64,000 nucleotides of DNA from Sternotherus odoratus (GCA_032164245.1 JAVMKO010000003.1:4102651-4166650); one strand, 5' to 3'; counted from the first letter of the stretch, positions 1 to 11,300 are shown. Notes: generated by a model from the sequence alone, not told the origin. Made by a program: numbers and translations.

Positions 1-15
1 GCTCCTGGCACTCAC

Positions 16-163
16 CTGTCAATGATATGGATGCCCATGATGAAAGGCTGCATTTCTGAGCTTTGGGGATAGCAGAGCTTACACTTGGTGTGGGCGCTAA
101 GTACCGTCCCATCGCTCAGCGTGAATCTGTACGATGGACTGAAGGCCGTGCCACGTGTCATCA
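16..163 (-). CDS. NCOA1: NCOA1 coding exon, end of PAS-B
   Basis: Steroid receptor coactivator 1 bridges ligand-bound nuclear receptors to p300/CBP and acts in the nucleus. Read on the minus strand this 148-bp exon translates as VMTRGTAFSPSYRFTLSDGT and continues to MGIHIIDR, matching about human residues 317-366 (end of PAS-B) with a few substitutions. A pyrimidine-rich acceptor ending in CAG precedes position 163, and a GTGAGT donor follows position 16. Phase: two bases complete a codon, then 48 codons, then two bases over. The next exon (residue 367 onward, leading to the LXXLL region) lies left of the window. The paralogues NCOA2 and NCOA3 differ clearly here, for example in the KCKLCYPQS block. 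Confidence 0.95.
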
Positions 164-543
164 CTGCGGGGGGAAACAAACCAGACGTGATCCATCCATC
201 TGCTTAGCAATTCAGGCAGGGCTCACTAAACCTCCGAGGAGGGATGTGCGGGGTGCAGAATGGTGGTGAAGGTAGCAAGGGACTGACTTCCACCATCCAT
301 GTGCACGTGAGGACAGCAACACAGAGTTTGCAGCCACCTTTGCACCTTCCCCTCCTTCCACCACCCACCTGCGCTCTGTATATTTTAGCCAAAGATCCCG
401 CCATTAGTGTGCAAACAATGCAAGTCAAAAATAATCCCACAGTGAAGTTCTGGCAATCCAGGTAGTCTCTCTGCACTGCTCTTCACTGCCTTATCATGGT
501 TACATCACCATTTTCAGCAGCACTAACCCAGTGTATTGCAGCT

Positions 544-755
544 AAGGTGACCAGCTAACAAGTGTGAAAAATCAGGACAGGTGGTAATCATAGGATTGGA
601 AGGGACCTCGAGAGGTCATCTAGTCCAGTCCCCTGCACTCATGGCAGGACTAAGTATTACCCTGACCATCCTATAGCACGGTAATAGGTGCCTATCTAAG
701 ACAAAGCCCAGAATATCGGTACTGCCCCTATAAAATGGGGACATCTTGTCACCCT
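544..755. mobile_element. Degraded inverted-terminal DNA transposon split by a CR1 tail
   Basis: The left end reads AGGTGACCAGCTAAC and the right end reads CATCTTGTCACCCT, which are imperfect inverted repeats. I recognise this as a common reptilian MITE beginning AGGGTGACCAG. The inner part between 587 and about 690 is foreign (a CR1 3' end). Superfamily is uncertain because the target duplication is not clear. Confidence 0.55.
587..690 (-). mobile_element. CR1 LINE 3' end fragment
   Basis: Reads as the reverse complement of the typical CR1 terminus: ATCATAGGATTGGAAGGGAC, then AGGTCATCTAGTCCAGTCCC. Only the last 100 bases or so of the element are present, as usual for 5'-truncated CR1 copies. 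It interrupts an older DNA transposon. Its left end is sharp and its right boundary approximate. Confidence 0.8.
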
Positions 756-1715
756 AGTAGCAGGGGGAGATCTGAAGGGTGTTGTGATGTAAGTTAACTT
801 CTCAGTGCTGCTTGCTGTGGGCAGGGACATGGGGTACAATGCGGGCCAGGAATGTCTGAGCTGTAATTGATTGACTCATGAATGTACTCCTATTTAAATC
901 CATTAAGCACCGTCCTTGAGCACACAGTGCTATAGTAGCTGAAAGTGCAATTATTCAATCACCAGTGTACGGTACATACCCAGTGTACCTTGATGAATGC
1001 ATGCCAGGTACTGAGAGCTGCAGCAGGATACTAACCACTGCAGCACTGGCAGGATTAAATCTCTCAACGCTCAGCCAATCTCCCTCTGCGACATTCTGAC
1101 TCTTCCTGACTTCCTTTGTTAGCGTCCTCACCAACAGTGCATCAAGCTTCCATGACAAACCCCCAGAGGGAACAATGTCCTAAATCACTACCACGATCAG
1201 AGGAAAACCCTGCTAAAAAAACTATCGAAAAGGAAGAGAGCTTGAAGATCAGGCATGGGGACTTTGACACTGGGTCTGATGTGCACATGGAGTGTGGGAG
1301 GAAAAGAAAATCACCCTCTGGTTTCAATGCAATGACCACTGTCGGTCTTCGGAAGTTGGTCTCAATTCTTTATGTGCAGAAGGGTGTGAACAAACCTCTA
1401 GCCTGGCACGACACACATGCGTTTTGGGCCAATCATATCTCCGCAGCAAGTTACTGTAGCAGTGCTGGGATGGGAATGGCAGCTTGTGGAGTGCTGTGAG
1501 ATCCACAGCCAGCCTCTCCAGTTGCAAGAGCCATTTCTGTGCTACTGAGCCTTTTCTGCTACTTCTTTGGCACTTTGTTATTAGTGCAGAATCCGTTTTT
1601 TCCAGAACACACTTATCCAGCAACAAGGGTTATGCATCAGCCTCTGATGGAACCCCCAACCCCACCCCCACCCCAATATGCAAGGCAAAGTACAGCAAAG
1701 AGAGAAGCCTTTTAC

Positions 1716-1856
1716 CTTCTTGAAATAGCTGTTTGGCATAAGATGGCTCTCTGCCCTGAGGCTGGAAGAAAGCATAGATGCACTTCCGCACTAAATCCTC
1801 CCAGCCAGTCCTGCCTGCGGCTCTTAGGGAACTGGTGTCAATGGAGATTATTTTAC
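1716..1856 (-). CDS. NCOA1: NCOA1 coding exon, PAS-B core
   Basis: This 141-bp minus-strand exon encodes KIISIDTSSLRAAGRTGWED and continues to GREPSYAKQLFQE, about human residues 270-316 and nearly identical. The region is within PAS-B of the p160 coactivators. Acceptor ACACAG precedes position 1856 and donor GTAAAA follows 1716. Phase is two bases in, 46 codons, one base out, which fits both neighbouring exons. Confidence 0.96.
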
Positions 1857-2769
1857 CTGTGTGGAAAGAAAATTCCCATTATTCAGATACAGAAGCAGGG
1901 CAAACGTCACTTGGACGGCTCTCACTCTTATCCTCCCGGTGTGGCATGTGTATATAGGTACACACAGAGCTAGAGGCACACACACACACTTTGATTTGAG
2001 ATGAACTTTCACAACTAAAATTAGACGCTATACTCAAAGTACGTGCAGTGGGCTGAGCCTTGCCTAGGTTATACTGGCATAGAACTGCAGTACCCGAGTC
2101 GGGAGGCCCAAAAAGATCATCAATAAAGACATCTGCATACTATCCTCATCAATAAGACCTCTCGCTAGTCTAAATTCAGCATCACAAAATCCAGATGCAT
2201 CCAACTTCAGCCAGACAATCAGCGATAATACTAGGGATGTCCTTACACAGATCCGAAAAATGAACTATAAGCCCAAGGAGTTATCTGCCTATAGAGGATA
2301 CTGAAAGCCAGGCAGCTTTACTAAATGACTGTGGACATGAAGAGACCAATGTGAGAGGAACATGCGCCCAGTGCAACTTGTCTCATTCACGAATATGTAG
2401 GGAACCCATCAGAAATCGAGCATTTCTCATCTGTTCACCAGTCTTGTATTGGAACTTCACTACCCTCTTCAAAACTGTGTAACACACAAGTACCTATTTT
2501 AATTAAGGAGGAAGTATGGCTGGCTAGCTTGAAGCCAGTCACCCTTACAGACTGTTTTAGTTTAGCACCCTGGGGCACTATCTTACTGGCTGGATGAAAT
2601 GTGGGGACCATAGCACATCTGCACAAACTTCTTCATCTTACAGTTCTAGCGGAACAAAGATGCTGTTAGCCTGGAAGCATTTTGATTGCAAAGATAGCTC
2701 CTTACCCAGAACAATACTTAGCATGCATCCCCCAGCATAAAACTCCCCTGAGCTCACTAAGAACAGTAC
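1857..2769 (-). other. NCOA1 intron (0.9 kb)
   Basis: Short intron between the two PAS-B exons. It contains a (CA)n run near 1977-1990 and otherwise nothing I can identify. Confidence 0.9.
1977..1990. repeat. Short (CA)n microsatellite
   Basis: About seven uninterrupted CA units within an NCOA1 intron. No functional signal seen. Confidence 0.8.
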
Positions 2770-2865
2770 CTGTAGTATCTTGCTTGGTCATGAAAGATTC
2801 TGGACTGGTGACGGCTGCAGGTCGAGGTAATCTCCGGGCAATGCATATCAGACAGGATTGGAAAT
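2770..2865 (-). CDS. NCOA1: NCOA1 coding exon, PAS linker to PAS-B
   Basis: This 96-bp minus-strand exon encodes FQSCLICIARRLPRPAAVTS and then PESFMTKQDTTG, about human residues 238-270. The FQSCLICIARRLPR block is diagnostic for NCOA1. Acceptor ACGGCAG precedes 2865 and donor GTACTG follows 2770. Phase is two bases in, 31 codons, one base out. The short PAATSP-type segment before ESF differs from mammals, as expected for a linker loop. Confidence 0.95.
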
Positions 2866-4815
2866 CTGCCGTAACACAACAGGGTGGGGAGAGTGGGAAG
2901 GTGCGAGGCCAGTGTTATAGAAAGCACTTGCAATTCAATGTTTTAATTAAAATAGCATTGTTGTACTCGACAGCCACATCCTACTCTGGATGCTTTTACC
3001 TGGCCTTCAAAACAACTGGGCTCACTATAAGCTATATCATGTTTACTGGAGAGGAAAGAACTCCATTGTTTGGAGGAACTAGCTTTAAGGCCTTTCAGAT
3101 CTAGCAGTACCATGCAATAAAAGTCAGCACTGAAAGCAAACAACTGTTGGCTCCAGGGAAAGTTTCTGATCATAAAATACTGTAATTTATTCCTTCCAGT
3201 CATGATCTCCTGTGTAAGCCGCAATGGATTAATTCAGTTAATGCACTGGAAAATAATGGCTGGTATACAGAAATGAGGGTTACGGTTTTTTGCAAGGCTT
3301 ATTTGCGCTACCATTTGGAGACGAGTGGTGCATATGCGCTACGGCCCTGATCCTGCAATCGCATCTGTACGGGGTGACCCTTATGACCATCAGGAGCCTG
3401 GGAAGAGGCACACCCATCCAGATCTGACTGGGGCCTGAAACTCACTGGCAATGCAGCGCTACAACAATTGTCTCACACTCCTGACACCGCTGGGGGCATT
3501 AGATAAAAGTAACAAAAATTAGAGCTAGAGAAGTCCTGTTAGGGTAGGGGGTAACCAATTATTTTTTGTCAAGGTATAGTCAAGGTCCAGACTCCAGAAA
3601 AAATAATACAAAAACAACAACAATTATGTTAAGAAGTAAATAAAAAGATTTTGCAGTCTGTTCAAAAGTGTCGGGCAGTCTGGATTTATCCTGTGGTTCA
3701 CCCTGTATTAGGTCACCCAGTCCACCCACTGGGGATCAGAGCAGGACTATGCCATGCAGTCTAGTCTTACCCACCTCAAGGACTGGGGTTCCCCCCATTA
3801 TTCTGCAGTGACACAGCTCCCTGTTAAGCAGCTTTTCATACTGATCAATCTACCTTTCCCTTTCCTTTATTTCTATCTAACATGCTCCACTGTGAGTTCT
3901 GCTGATGCATGGAAGGGCAGCCGGTCCCCAACTCTGCTTATGGAGGGAGGGTAAAGGCTTGTTGACTGGGCCGCCTCAATCCAGCCAACAGGAAATGGAT
4001 AATGTAAGATAGCTGGAGACTCTGGTCTCACAGTTGGTGTAATTCACCCTTGGGCAAGCGGCCGGCATGAGACCTGTGCTCCCCACTTCACCCCCTCCCC
4101 ATGGTGCACAGGTCTTGCTTTGGCTCTACATGGGGGCGGGAGAGAATGTCACCCTGGGGCAGTGCAAAGCAGCCTTGCAAAATTTGGGATTTGCCCATTG
4201 TTTGGTAGGCGAGTTTACATTTCACTAGCATTTTCCATTCCCCTCTAGGTTATGGAGGGCAAGTAGATCTTGTGCCAGTGACTTCTCTGCAAGACCGACA
4301 CAGGGTTAGAGTCTCATTGGAACCAGCTCCTCCCCTCCCCCACATTTCACCCCAGGAGTTTAACCAACACAGCATTGCGAACCCCTGGGGCTCGGCACAC
4401 TGCTCGGAAAGGACTTAAAAGCTCCAAAGGTGGTTTAAACTCGAATAAAAACCAGAGGAGGGAGGAGAATCAATGACAAACCTCAAACTCCTCAAAATGC
4501 ATCCCCACTGGCCCGGTCTGGATTCCCCATGTGCCAGGCCCGAGGAGGACAAACCCATGAGCAGCTGCCCCATGACTTGCTCCTGTACCACCTGCATGGC
4601 AAGCCCTGCCCCAAATGCAACAGCAAACGTGGAAGGCTGAAAGGAAACTCTCTGAGGCTGCCCTTGGCAAGAACTACAATCTCCAGGAAGGAAGTCCTGT
4701 GTAAGGACCGTAGGGGGCAGTTCGTTCTCTCTTCCCACTCCAGCCTCCTTCCCTTCCCCAAGACACAGCGCAAAGCAGTCAAGCAGGGTTTGAAATACGT
4801 GATCCTCTCTCCTAC
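2866..4815 (-). other. NCOA1 intron (1.95 kb)
   Basis: Intron between the PAS linker exons. A segment near 3340-3440 starts with CCCTGATCCTGCAA, typical of an old amniote MITE family also seen at 11.2, 21.4 and 47.2 kb. Nothing else is recognisable. Several open frames at 4.4-5.1 kb overlap the next exon in other frames and are shadows. Confidence 0.85.
3341..3440. repeat. Old amniote MITE-like repeat fragment
   Basis: Starts with GGCCCTGATCCTGCAATCGC, the recurring terminal motif of a short palindromic-ended repeat seen elsewhere in this window. Only one end is recognisable, so boundaries are approximate. Confidence 0.4.
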
Positions 4816-4995
4816 CTTCTCCTTCCTCTTTGATCGATTTGGGCTGGGACACGGTGAAGCACTGCATCACCTCATAGCGCTGGCGAGCCTCCTGGTTCTC
4901 CGCACCCAGCTCATCAGGGGGGCGGATCAGCATCCGGCAGCTGAAGGTATGGCTGCTGCGTCTGGTTGCTTCCTGAGGCCAAGGAACTCCATTTA
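4816..4995 (-). CDS. NCOA1: NCOA1 coding exon, after PAS-A
   Basis: This 180-bp minus-strand exon encodes VNGVPWPQEATRRSSHTFSC through RYEVMQCFTVSQPKSIKEEG, about human residues 178-237. Differences from human are conservative (for example IKEEGE for IQEDGE). Acceptor GTCACAG precedes 4995 and donor GTAGGA follows 4816. Phase is two bases in, 59 codons, one base out. The segment joins PAS-A to PAS-B. Confidence 0.97.
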
Positions 4996-5154
4996 CTGTG
5001 ACAAGGGAGAGGGGGAAAAGAGAGACAGTCACAGACTGGGATCACAAGGGAACAGTTCAAACAGTGGGCACTGAGGATCAGAGTTCTCTGCCTGACCCTC
5101 TCCAGGTCATCATCAGCATTTGCTCTGTGCATTTGCTAGGCACCCAGAGTGAGA

Positions 5155-5312
5155 GTGCCTGGAAGAGTTTACAGCTGAAACAGACACGGGTGGGAGGGGG
5201 AGCAGAATCGCAGGGAGGTGAAATGACGTACCTAGAGCCACCTAGCAGGTCAGTGGCTACAAGCCGGGTCTCCTGGGTCCCAGGGCAGCACCTTACGCAC
5301 TGGACCACACAA
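5155..5312 (-). mobile_element. MIR-like CORE-SINE fragment
   Basis: Reverse-complement reading matches the MIR pattern of a tRNA-like head and core: GGTCTCCTGGGTCCCAGG, then a GTCAGTGG core and a GGTGAAATGACG segment equivalent to the MIR gtgacctt...cctc block. Diverged; boundaries approximate. Confidence 0.5.
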
Positions 5313-5375
5313 CTCTGCACTTCTACAGCCTAACACGTCCAAGGAATTCCAGGGTTGTGAGGTAGATACTACAGG

Positions 5376-5520
5376 TATTGTTCTTTCTGTGCAACAGAGG
5401 GGGAAACCGAGGCATGGAGCGCTGCTCTGATTTGCCTAGCCACACAGTGAGTCGGTGTAGAACACAATAGCACAGAGAGAACCCAGTTCTCTTGACTCCC
5501 CATCCAGTGCATCGGCAAGA
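5376..5520 (-). mobile_element. MIR-like CORE-SINE fragment
   Basis: Contains GGGGAAACCGAGGCATGGAG and TAGCCACACAGTGAGTCGG followed by ACCCAGTTCTCTTGACTCCC, the reverse complement of the MIR core and head. It sits head to tail with another copy just upstream. Confidence 0.6.
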
Positions 5521-6089
5521 AGAACCTTCTTCCCCTGCCCTCAGTCACAGCAGCTGATAAATCACGAGTCAGCATGTTCCAGGACCTCTCACCCGACAGA
5601 CCTGTCCCTCCAAAGATCATTCAGGTCCCTAGAACACACCTCCATCAGCTTCACCGCCACGCAGAGGCTGTGTGTAGCCACGATCTCCTCCCTTTCAAGG
5701 AGGATTCTGAAGGCAAGTGGTCTGCTCCTTGCCGAGCTGCTAGCTGAACATGGCCACTGCTGCTAAGCCAGTCTAGGCCTGCCACTTGCGTTAGGCTCTT
5801 CGGGCACTGTGAAATCAGAGTCTACTCCACTGCAAGGGCAGGGGGCAGCCTCCCCGCTGCCCCCAGGAGAGGAGGCATCTGGTTTTCAAGTGATATTACT
5901 GTGTAGATGGTGAGGACAGAAAAGCCTCACACACACTAGGACGAGATCCGGGTCTGCCCCTATATATATGCACAGAGGGCGGAGGAACTATTTTGTTATC
6001 TTTATTTATATTATAATATCACCAGAATCAACCAACTGAGCTGAGCACTCCATCGTGAGAGTTACTGTGCAAACGTTAATGAATTAGTC

Positions 6090-6275
6090 CTTGCAACACC
6101 CTTGGGGTAGGTATCATCACACACACCCCCGATCCCTCCAACACCCTTTTACAGACAGGGAAACTGAGACACAAAGATGTGTAGTGACTTTGCTCCAAGG
6201 TCACACAGTCAATCAGTGGCAGAGTTGAGACGATTTCCTAGTTCCGAGCCTTGTACTTTCACTATCGCTAAAAGG
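6090..6275 (-). mobile_element. MIR-like CORE-SINE copy
   Basis: Shows ACAGGGAAACTGAGACACA, then AGGTCACACAGTCAATCAGT and GGCAGAGTTGAGACG, which is the reverse complement of the MIR core. The tail-side motif GTAGGTATCATCA is also present. One of the better preserved SINEs here. Confidence 0.7.
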
Positions 6276-7475
6276 TGTTCGGAGGACTTATGAAGTGCAT
6301 AGGCCTTGCGCTGGCCCTCTGCATGGGGCACCTCTCACCCCTACTTCTTGTTGAAGTGCTCATGTGGCTGATGGAAAGTCAGGCTCATATTCCTTTCATG
6401 GTACACTGAGGCCTCCCTCTGGAATCAAAGGAATGGCTAATTGTGCTATTTACAGTTCGATACAGCACCTGCTGCACAGCCTATGGTGGCCTGCTTGCAA
6501 TCTATCACAGAGCAATGAAAAAGTTTCCAATGTTTTTTTCTTGCAAGTGGTTTAATCATAGGGACACATTCTGGATTTCCATAGTTACAGTCGTGTCAAT
6601 GGTTTTATTATCAACCGCTATTTTAGATGGGTTATAACTCAGCTGTCAAAATTCACTGTAGTCGAAGACCCAGCAATTTATCTCCTAGCTCAGGTTCAAC
6701 AGGAAAAACCCCAAAACAAAACAAAAACATCCCACACGAGAAAACCTTGTCTAGCTGTTTTGGCATGTAGGTCACTTAGCATAAATTAATTCCTTACCAA
6801 ATTAAGCTCAATCAATATAAGGCAGGTTTAAACCAATTTAAAAGCATCCACGCAGGGGGTTGGATTGCTTTAACTAGTTTAAACACACTCTTTAACTACC
6901 ATTTCATAACTATGTGAGCAGACAACTCATTAGTTTCTAAGCCTGTTTCCACATGCTGATAATTTGAATCAACAGCTCAGGAGTGAAGCTCACTCGAGGT
7001 CTGCCCTATACCCCCTAAGACATGACAGCCAACCCACCTTATTACCACCACTACACATGAGAGACAGGCTTGTGGGTGTTGATGGGGGTCGAGCTAACAG
7101 GAAGGGTGGAGCTATACCTCTTTAGTGAAGACAAGCCCTCGTGAACTGTAGCAACCCCCCCCCTCTGACAGATGCATGATGAGATATTAAGAGGCTATAC
7201 ACAATCTCCCTGGGCCTTGGGGAAAATACCAAGGAATGGAACAAGAAAATGAGAAAGACCTTCCTGAGGCGCAACCAACCCTCTCAAATTCATCCTTTGT
7301 TATAAATACACTGCCTGGCACATTGAGGAATTTTTGCTACAGAACAAGAATTCCACACTGTTTAGCATGACCAGACAACTGTGTGGACCTCTAATACACT
7401 AATAGCTCCAACAGTTGTTCAGGCCAGTGGTCTGTGAATTTATAAGGTTTACCTAATAGGCCCTAATTCTGATAT

Positions 7476-8685
7476 AGAATCATAAAAGATTAGGGTTGGA
7501 AGAGACCTCAGGAGGTCATGTAGTCCAATCCCCTGCTCCAAGCAGGACCAATCCCCAACTAAATCATCCCAGCCAGGGCTTTGTCAAGCCTGACTTTAAA
7601 AACCTCTAAGGAAGGTGATTCTACCACCTCCCTAGGTAACCCATTCCAATGCTTCACCACTTTCCTGGTGAAATATGGTTTCTTAATATCCAGTTTAGAT
7701 CTCCCCCATTGCAACTTGAGACCACTGCTTCTTGTTCTGCCATCTGCTACCACTGAGAACAGCCTAGCACCATCCTATTTGGAACCTCCCCTTAAGGTAG
7801 TTGAAGGCTGTTACCAAATCCCCCCTCACTCTTCTCTTCTGCAGACTAAATACGCCCAGTTCCCTCAGCCTCTCCTCAAAAATCATGTGCCCCAGTCTCC
7901 TAATCATTTCCATTGCCCTCCACTGGACTCTCCAATTTGTCCACATCTTTTCTGTAGTGGGGCACCCAAAACGACGTAGTATTCCAGATGTGGCCTCACC
8001 AATGCCGAATAGAGGGGAATAGTCACTTCCCTCGATCTGCTGGCAATGCTCCTACTAATACAGCCCAATATGCCATTAGCCTTCTTGGGAAGACATATCC
8101 AGCTTCCCATCCACTGTAATCCCCGGGCCTTTTCTGCAGAACTGCTGATTAGCCAGTCAGTCCCCAGCCTGTAGCAGTGCATGGGATTCTTCTGTCCTAA
8201 GTGCAGAACTCTGCACTTGTCCTTGCTGAACAGCATCTGATTTCTTTTGGCCCAAACCTCCAATTTATCTAGGTCAATCTTGTACCATCTCCCTACCCTC
8301 TAGCGCAGGAGTGGGGAACCTCCGGCCCGCGGGCCTTATACGGCTAGCCAAATGATTCCATCCGGCCCGCGGTGGGACCGGGGCTGAATCAGGCACTGGG
8401 GCGTGGGGCGAAGATACGCTGCAGCTGCCGGCCAGGGACGTGCGCGGGCCGCGAATGACATTGTAAATGTCTAAATGGCCCTTGGCACAAAAAAGGTTCC
8501 CCACCCCTGCTCTAGCGTATCTACCACTCCCAACAGCTTAATGTCATCTGCAAACCAGCTGAGGGTGCAATTAATCCCATCATCCAGATCATTAATGAAG
8601 ATGTTGAACAAAACAGGCCCCAGGACTAACCCCTAGGGTACTTCGCTTGATACTGACTGCCAACTAGACATCAAGCTTGATATTA
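7476..8685 (-). mobile_element. CR1 LINE, 5'-truncated, interrupted by a hAT MITE
   Basis: The minus-strand reading encodes degraded CR1 reverse transcriptase C-terminal sequence: [20 protein letters not shown] near the 3' end, [15 protein letters not shown], and NQMLFSKDKCRVLHLGQKNP further upstream. The terminal signature AGAATCATAAAAGATTAGGG lies at 7478. Frameshifts and stops make it inactive. It is split at 8298-8517 by a younger DNA transposon and continues to about 8685. Confidence 0.9.
8306..8509. mobile_element. Non-autonomous hAT element (204 bp) nested in CR1
   Basis: Ends are inverted repeats: CAGGAGTGGGGAACCT at the left and AGGTTCCCCACCCCTG at the right. It is flanked by a perfect 8-bp duplication CTCTAGCG (8298-8305 and 8510-8517), the hAT hallmark. 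No transposase frame. Interior is GC rich (CCGGCCCGCGGGCC). Inserted into, hence younger than, the CR1. Confidence 0.9.
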
Positions 8686-9639
8686 TATTATCAAAACAGT
8701 AGAATGTGGGCAAGGTGGATAGGCCACAGACTTGACCTACCTTGGGCAACACACTGATCTGAGGGCAGCAACAATTCATTTGACTAAAACCAACTGTGCA
8801 CTGATCCTACGACAAACCAAAACAGCTTATTCTTTGTCTGTCGCCATGTGCCGGAAAACCACCAAAAAGCCCCAGAATTCAAGAAGCAGGGCACATTGTT
8901 GGCATATCAGCTTTAACAACATCCCTTTAAAGTCAAGTTTTTCAAATTGGGTGTTTAATAAAGTTAGTTGAGGTTTCTGGCTGAGTAGCCAATAGAGGTT
9001 CTTACTGGGACTTACATGATGGCACAAAAGAGTAAGCATATTATTTTAAAAATGAGCTTAAATCCAGATTAAGCGACAGGCATTTTGGCAAGCGAGTAGG
9101 CAGTCGATGGGATTAAACAGGATTCTTTACGCTACCTCTCAAAACCCAACCGTCATCCAGTTATTCGCTCTCCAGATGACCTTTTTACACTGCCCTCTAG
9201 TGTTCTCAAGTGTGCACTGCATGCACTCAATACCCGCTTGACAATTTATTTCTTAACACACAAAGCTGCAGGAAGTTTTGTTGTTCCACAACCCATGAGC
9301 TATTCTGATCTATGCAGAAGTTGCATCGGTAGCAGAAAGCAGAGAGAAAGGGCTTTGACGGCCAACAGGAAGAGCATTCTTTACAAAAAGTTAATATTAG
9401 TTTCTACTATAGGATGGATCAAACCCTGAGAGCTGAAACGGAAATATACAAGTGCTTTATTTCTTTATGCAGTTAACTGATTTATATAGCTCTCCAAATT
9501 CCAGTGTGCAGTTAGGTATAACAAAATCTCAGTCATTACAGAATTAACTTCATTGCAAGAACACAGCGTTTTATACAGTGTTCTTCAAATGAAAAAAAAT
9601 AAATACTCCAAACATCTGCCATGATTATAGCACCTTGCA

Positions 9640-9800
9640 GTTCTACAATGGCTTGCATCTGAAGATCTCAGAGCACTATACACATATTAATGCATTAGTC
9701 TCGCAAGACCCTGGTGAGACTAGCAAGTAGGACCCCAAAGCACAAAGAGATTACACTTCTCCACTTCAGGTAACACAGTGACCTTCGTGTGATAAACACA
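9640..9800 (-). mobile_element. MIR-like CORE-SINE fragment, diverged
   Basis: Pattern of GATCTCAGAGCACTATACA, ATTAATGCATTAG and CACAAAGAGATTACAC resembles the tail and core of the SINE family seen at 6.1 and 56.1 kb. Weak support. Confidence 0.4.
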
Positions 9801-9910
9801 TGGACAAGCCATTAACAATCTGAAACTAGCTGTTTAGGTGCTTCATCAGGAATACATGGGGCAAATCCCATTTTTCTTTGAAATGAAGGAAAAACTTATC
9901 CGCTTCTTAC

Positions 9911-10088
9911 CTAGAGACTTTGGCAGCAAATTCTTGACGAACTCCGCATGATCCCCTACATGCAGGATGCTGTAGACACTGGTATTCATGAGCTCCTCCT
10001 GGTTATAACCCAGGTAGCTGGTCACATTCTCGGAAACAAACACAATCCTCCCCTCGCGATTCACAACGAAGAAAAAGCCATCCAGTGC
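9911..10088 (-). CDS. NCOA1: NCOA1 coding exon, PAS-A
   Basis: This 178-bp minus-strand exon encodes [20 protein letters not shown] and continues through [20 protein letters not shown] to LLPKSL, about human residues 119-177, the PAS-A domain of SRC-1. Only one or two residues differ from human. NCOA2 and NCOA3 differ at YLGYNQEEL. Acceptor ATTGCAG precedes 10088 and donor GTAAGA follows 9911. It opens in phase 0 and ends one base into a codon, matching its neighbours. Translation from an apparent ATG at 10094 is an artefact of intron sequence. Confidence 0.98.
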
Positions 10089-10149
10089 CTGCAATGTCCA
10101 GAGAAAATAACAATGCAGTCAGTGTGAGAGCAGCATGCGCCAGAAGGTA

Positions 10150-10340
10150 AAGAACTGGACAGGAGACCAGGGTTCTATTCCACTAACCTGCTCCGTAAAC
10201 CTGGGCAGGTCACTTTGCTTCTCTGTAACTGTTTCTTCCTCCCCCTCTTGTCTATTTAGACTGTAAACGCTTCAAAACAGGGACACTCCCACATTTTGGG
10301 TTTGTACAGCACCTAGCGCAATGGGTCCCTGTTCTCACTA
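10150..10340 (+). mobile_element. MIR-like SINE with sauropsid-type tail
   Basis: Reads forward as GACCAGGGTTCTATTCC, then CTGGGCAGGTCACTTTGCTT and a tail with GTTTGTACAGCACCTAGCGC. The head resembles MIR; the GTACAGCACCTAG tail recurs at 13.1, 22.7 and, in reverse, 24.2, 51.7 and 54.5 kb. It merges into the duplicated segment that follows. Confidence 0.5.
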
Positions 10341-10742
10341 CCATCATAGAGATACTAGATCATTTCAAGTGATCTGACATAATTAACATTTTTCTCTGCT
10401 TGCACTGTTCTTTCATTTTGCTTTGATCCCCACCCCATGACAATGGGTTGCTCTTCATTCTCTTTTAGGTGTGGAGAAGGCTCCTTGTTGTCTACGGGTG
10501 GTGTCTGGTGAGCTGACCCAAGAGCACAGATTATCTAAAGCAGGACCAGCAGTAAGAAAGGAATAACCACAAAGAACATCTGTGCTGCAATTAGCCAAAG
10601 GGCTCTAATGGTAATGAAATATTTCACAAACTCTGTGGCTCCTTTGCTGAGGATCAAATAATCCGTATATTTGCTTAAGCGTGTCCTCTGGCCCTGCAAG
10701 CTACAGTAAATAGATCTCTTTACTTTGGGGAATGATAGCTAG
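10284..10742. repeat. Duplicated segment, copy A (empty site)
   Basis: About 460 bp, nearly identical to 13120-13885 once a 302-bp insertion in that copy is removed. Shared text runs from GGGTTTGTACAGCACC to CTTTACTTTGGGG and ends near ATAGCTAG in both. The sequences diverge on both sides. Either a local segmental duplication or two members of an unrecognised repeat family. It lacks the 5S retroposon and so shows the pre-insertion site. Confidence 0.85.
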
Positions 10743-10984
10743 TGGCAAACAATCCTCTTTGAAGAGTCAGGTTGTCACAGAGGTCCTGATTCAGTAAAGC
10801 ATGTGGGTCAAGCACATTCTTGCTTTGCTGATTCAGGGTCTGAGAACTAAAAGATACTCAGCATCTTGCAGACTAACACATTTTTCAAGTTCCTGGGAAA
10901 CAACTGGCAAATCCAGCCCAAACCCTGCAATCACAGTGAACTGAATATCTGCAAACCGGGTCCAATCTTGCACTATTAAAAACA

Positions 10985-11300
10985 GTGGGAGTTTTGCCAT
11001 TGAGTTTAATGGGACCAGGGTCAAGTCCTTATTTACTCCTTTGGTACTGTTCATGAGGGGGAAACTCTGTCAGCATGGAAAAACCCAAGTAAGAGACTCC
11101 ACTGTTTCTGGAAGAAGCCCTGGGAGAGGCAGATTGATAATTTACAGGACTCTCCGTAGGTGCTTCATGTCAGTAGGATCTGATTTTTACCTACCTGGAG
11201 CCTAATTTAATCCCATTTTTAGTAATTAACAGCAAATGCCTGAACACGGGCCCTGATCCTGCAACTGAATCCATGTGGGCAGCTCCCTGGTGCTGGTGTG
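10985..11300. repeat. Old amniote MITE-like fragments
   Basis: Contains TTGAGTTTAATGGGACCAGG and, at 11248, GGGCCCTGATCCTGCAACTG, both motifs of the old repeat family with GATCCTGCA ends. Order and boundaries are not resolved. Confidence 0.35.

Larger units (their letters stand above)
164..1715 (-). other. NCOA1 intron (1.55 kb)
   Basis: Intron between the last two exons in the window, defined by the GTAAAA donor below 1716 and the CAG acceptor above 163. It holds a degraded inverted-repeat transposon at 544-755 with a CR1 tail inserted in it. I recognise nothing else; short open frames here look random. Confidence 0.9.
4996..9910 (-). other. NCOA1 intron (4.9 kb)
   Basis: Contains three MIR-like SINE copies (5.15-6.28 kb) and an antisense-read CR1 at 7476-8685 with a hAT MITE nested in it. 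The stretches 6280-7475 and 8690-9640 show nothing I can identify. Another MIR-like fragment lies at 9640-9800. Confidence 0.9.

Noticed and set aside
4415..5032. Minus-strand frame of 205 codons read as one protein
   Set aside because: Only the part between 4995 and 4816 is NCOA1 exon; the frame continues through splice sites into intron.
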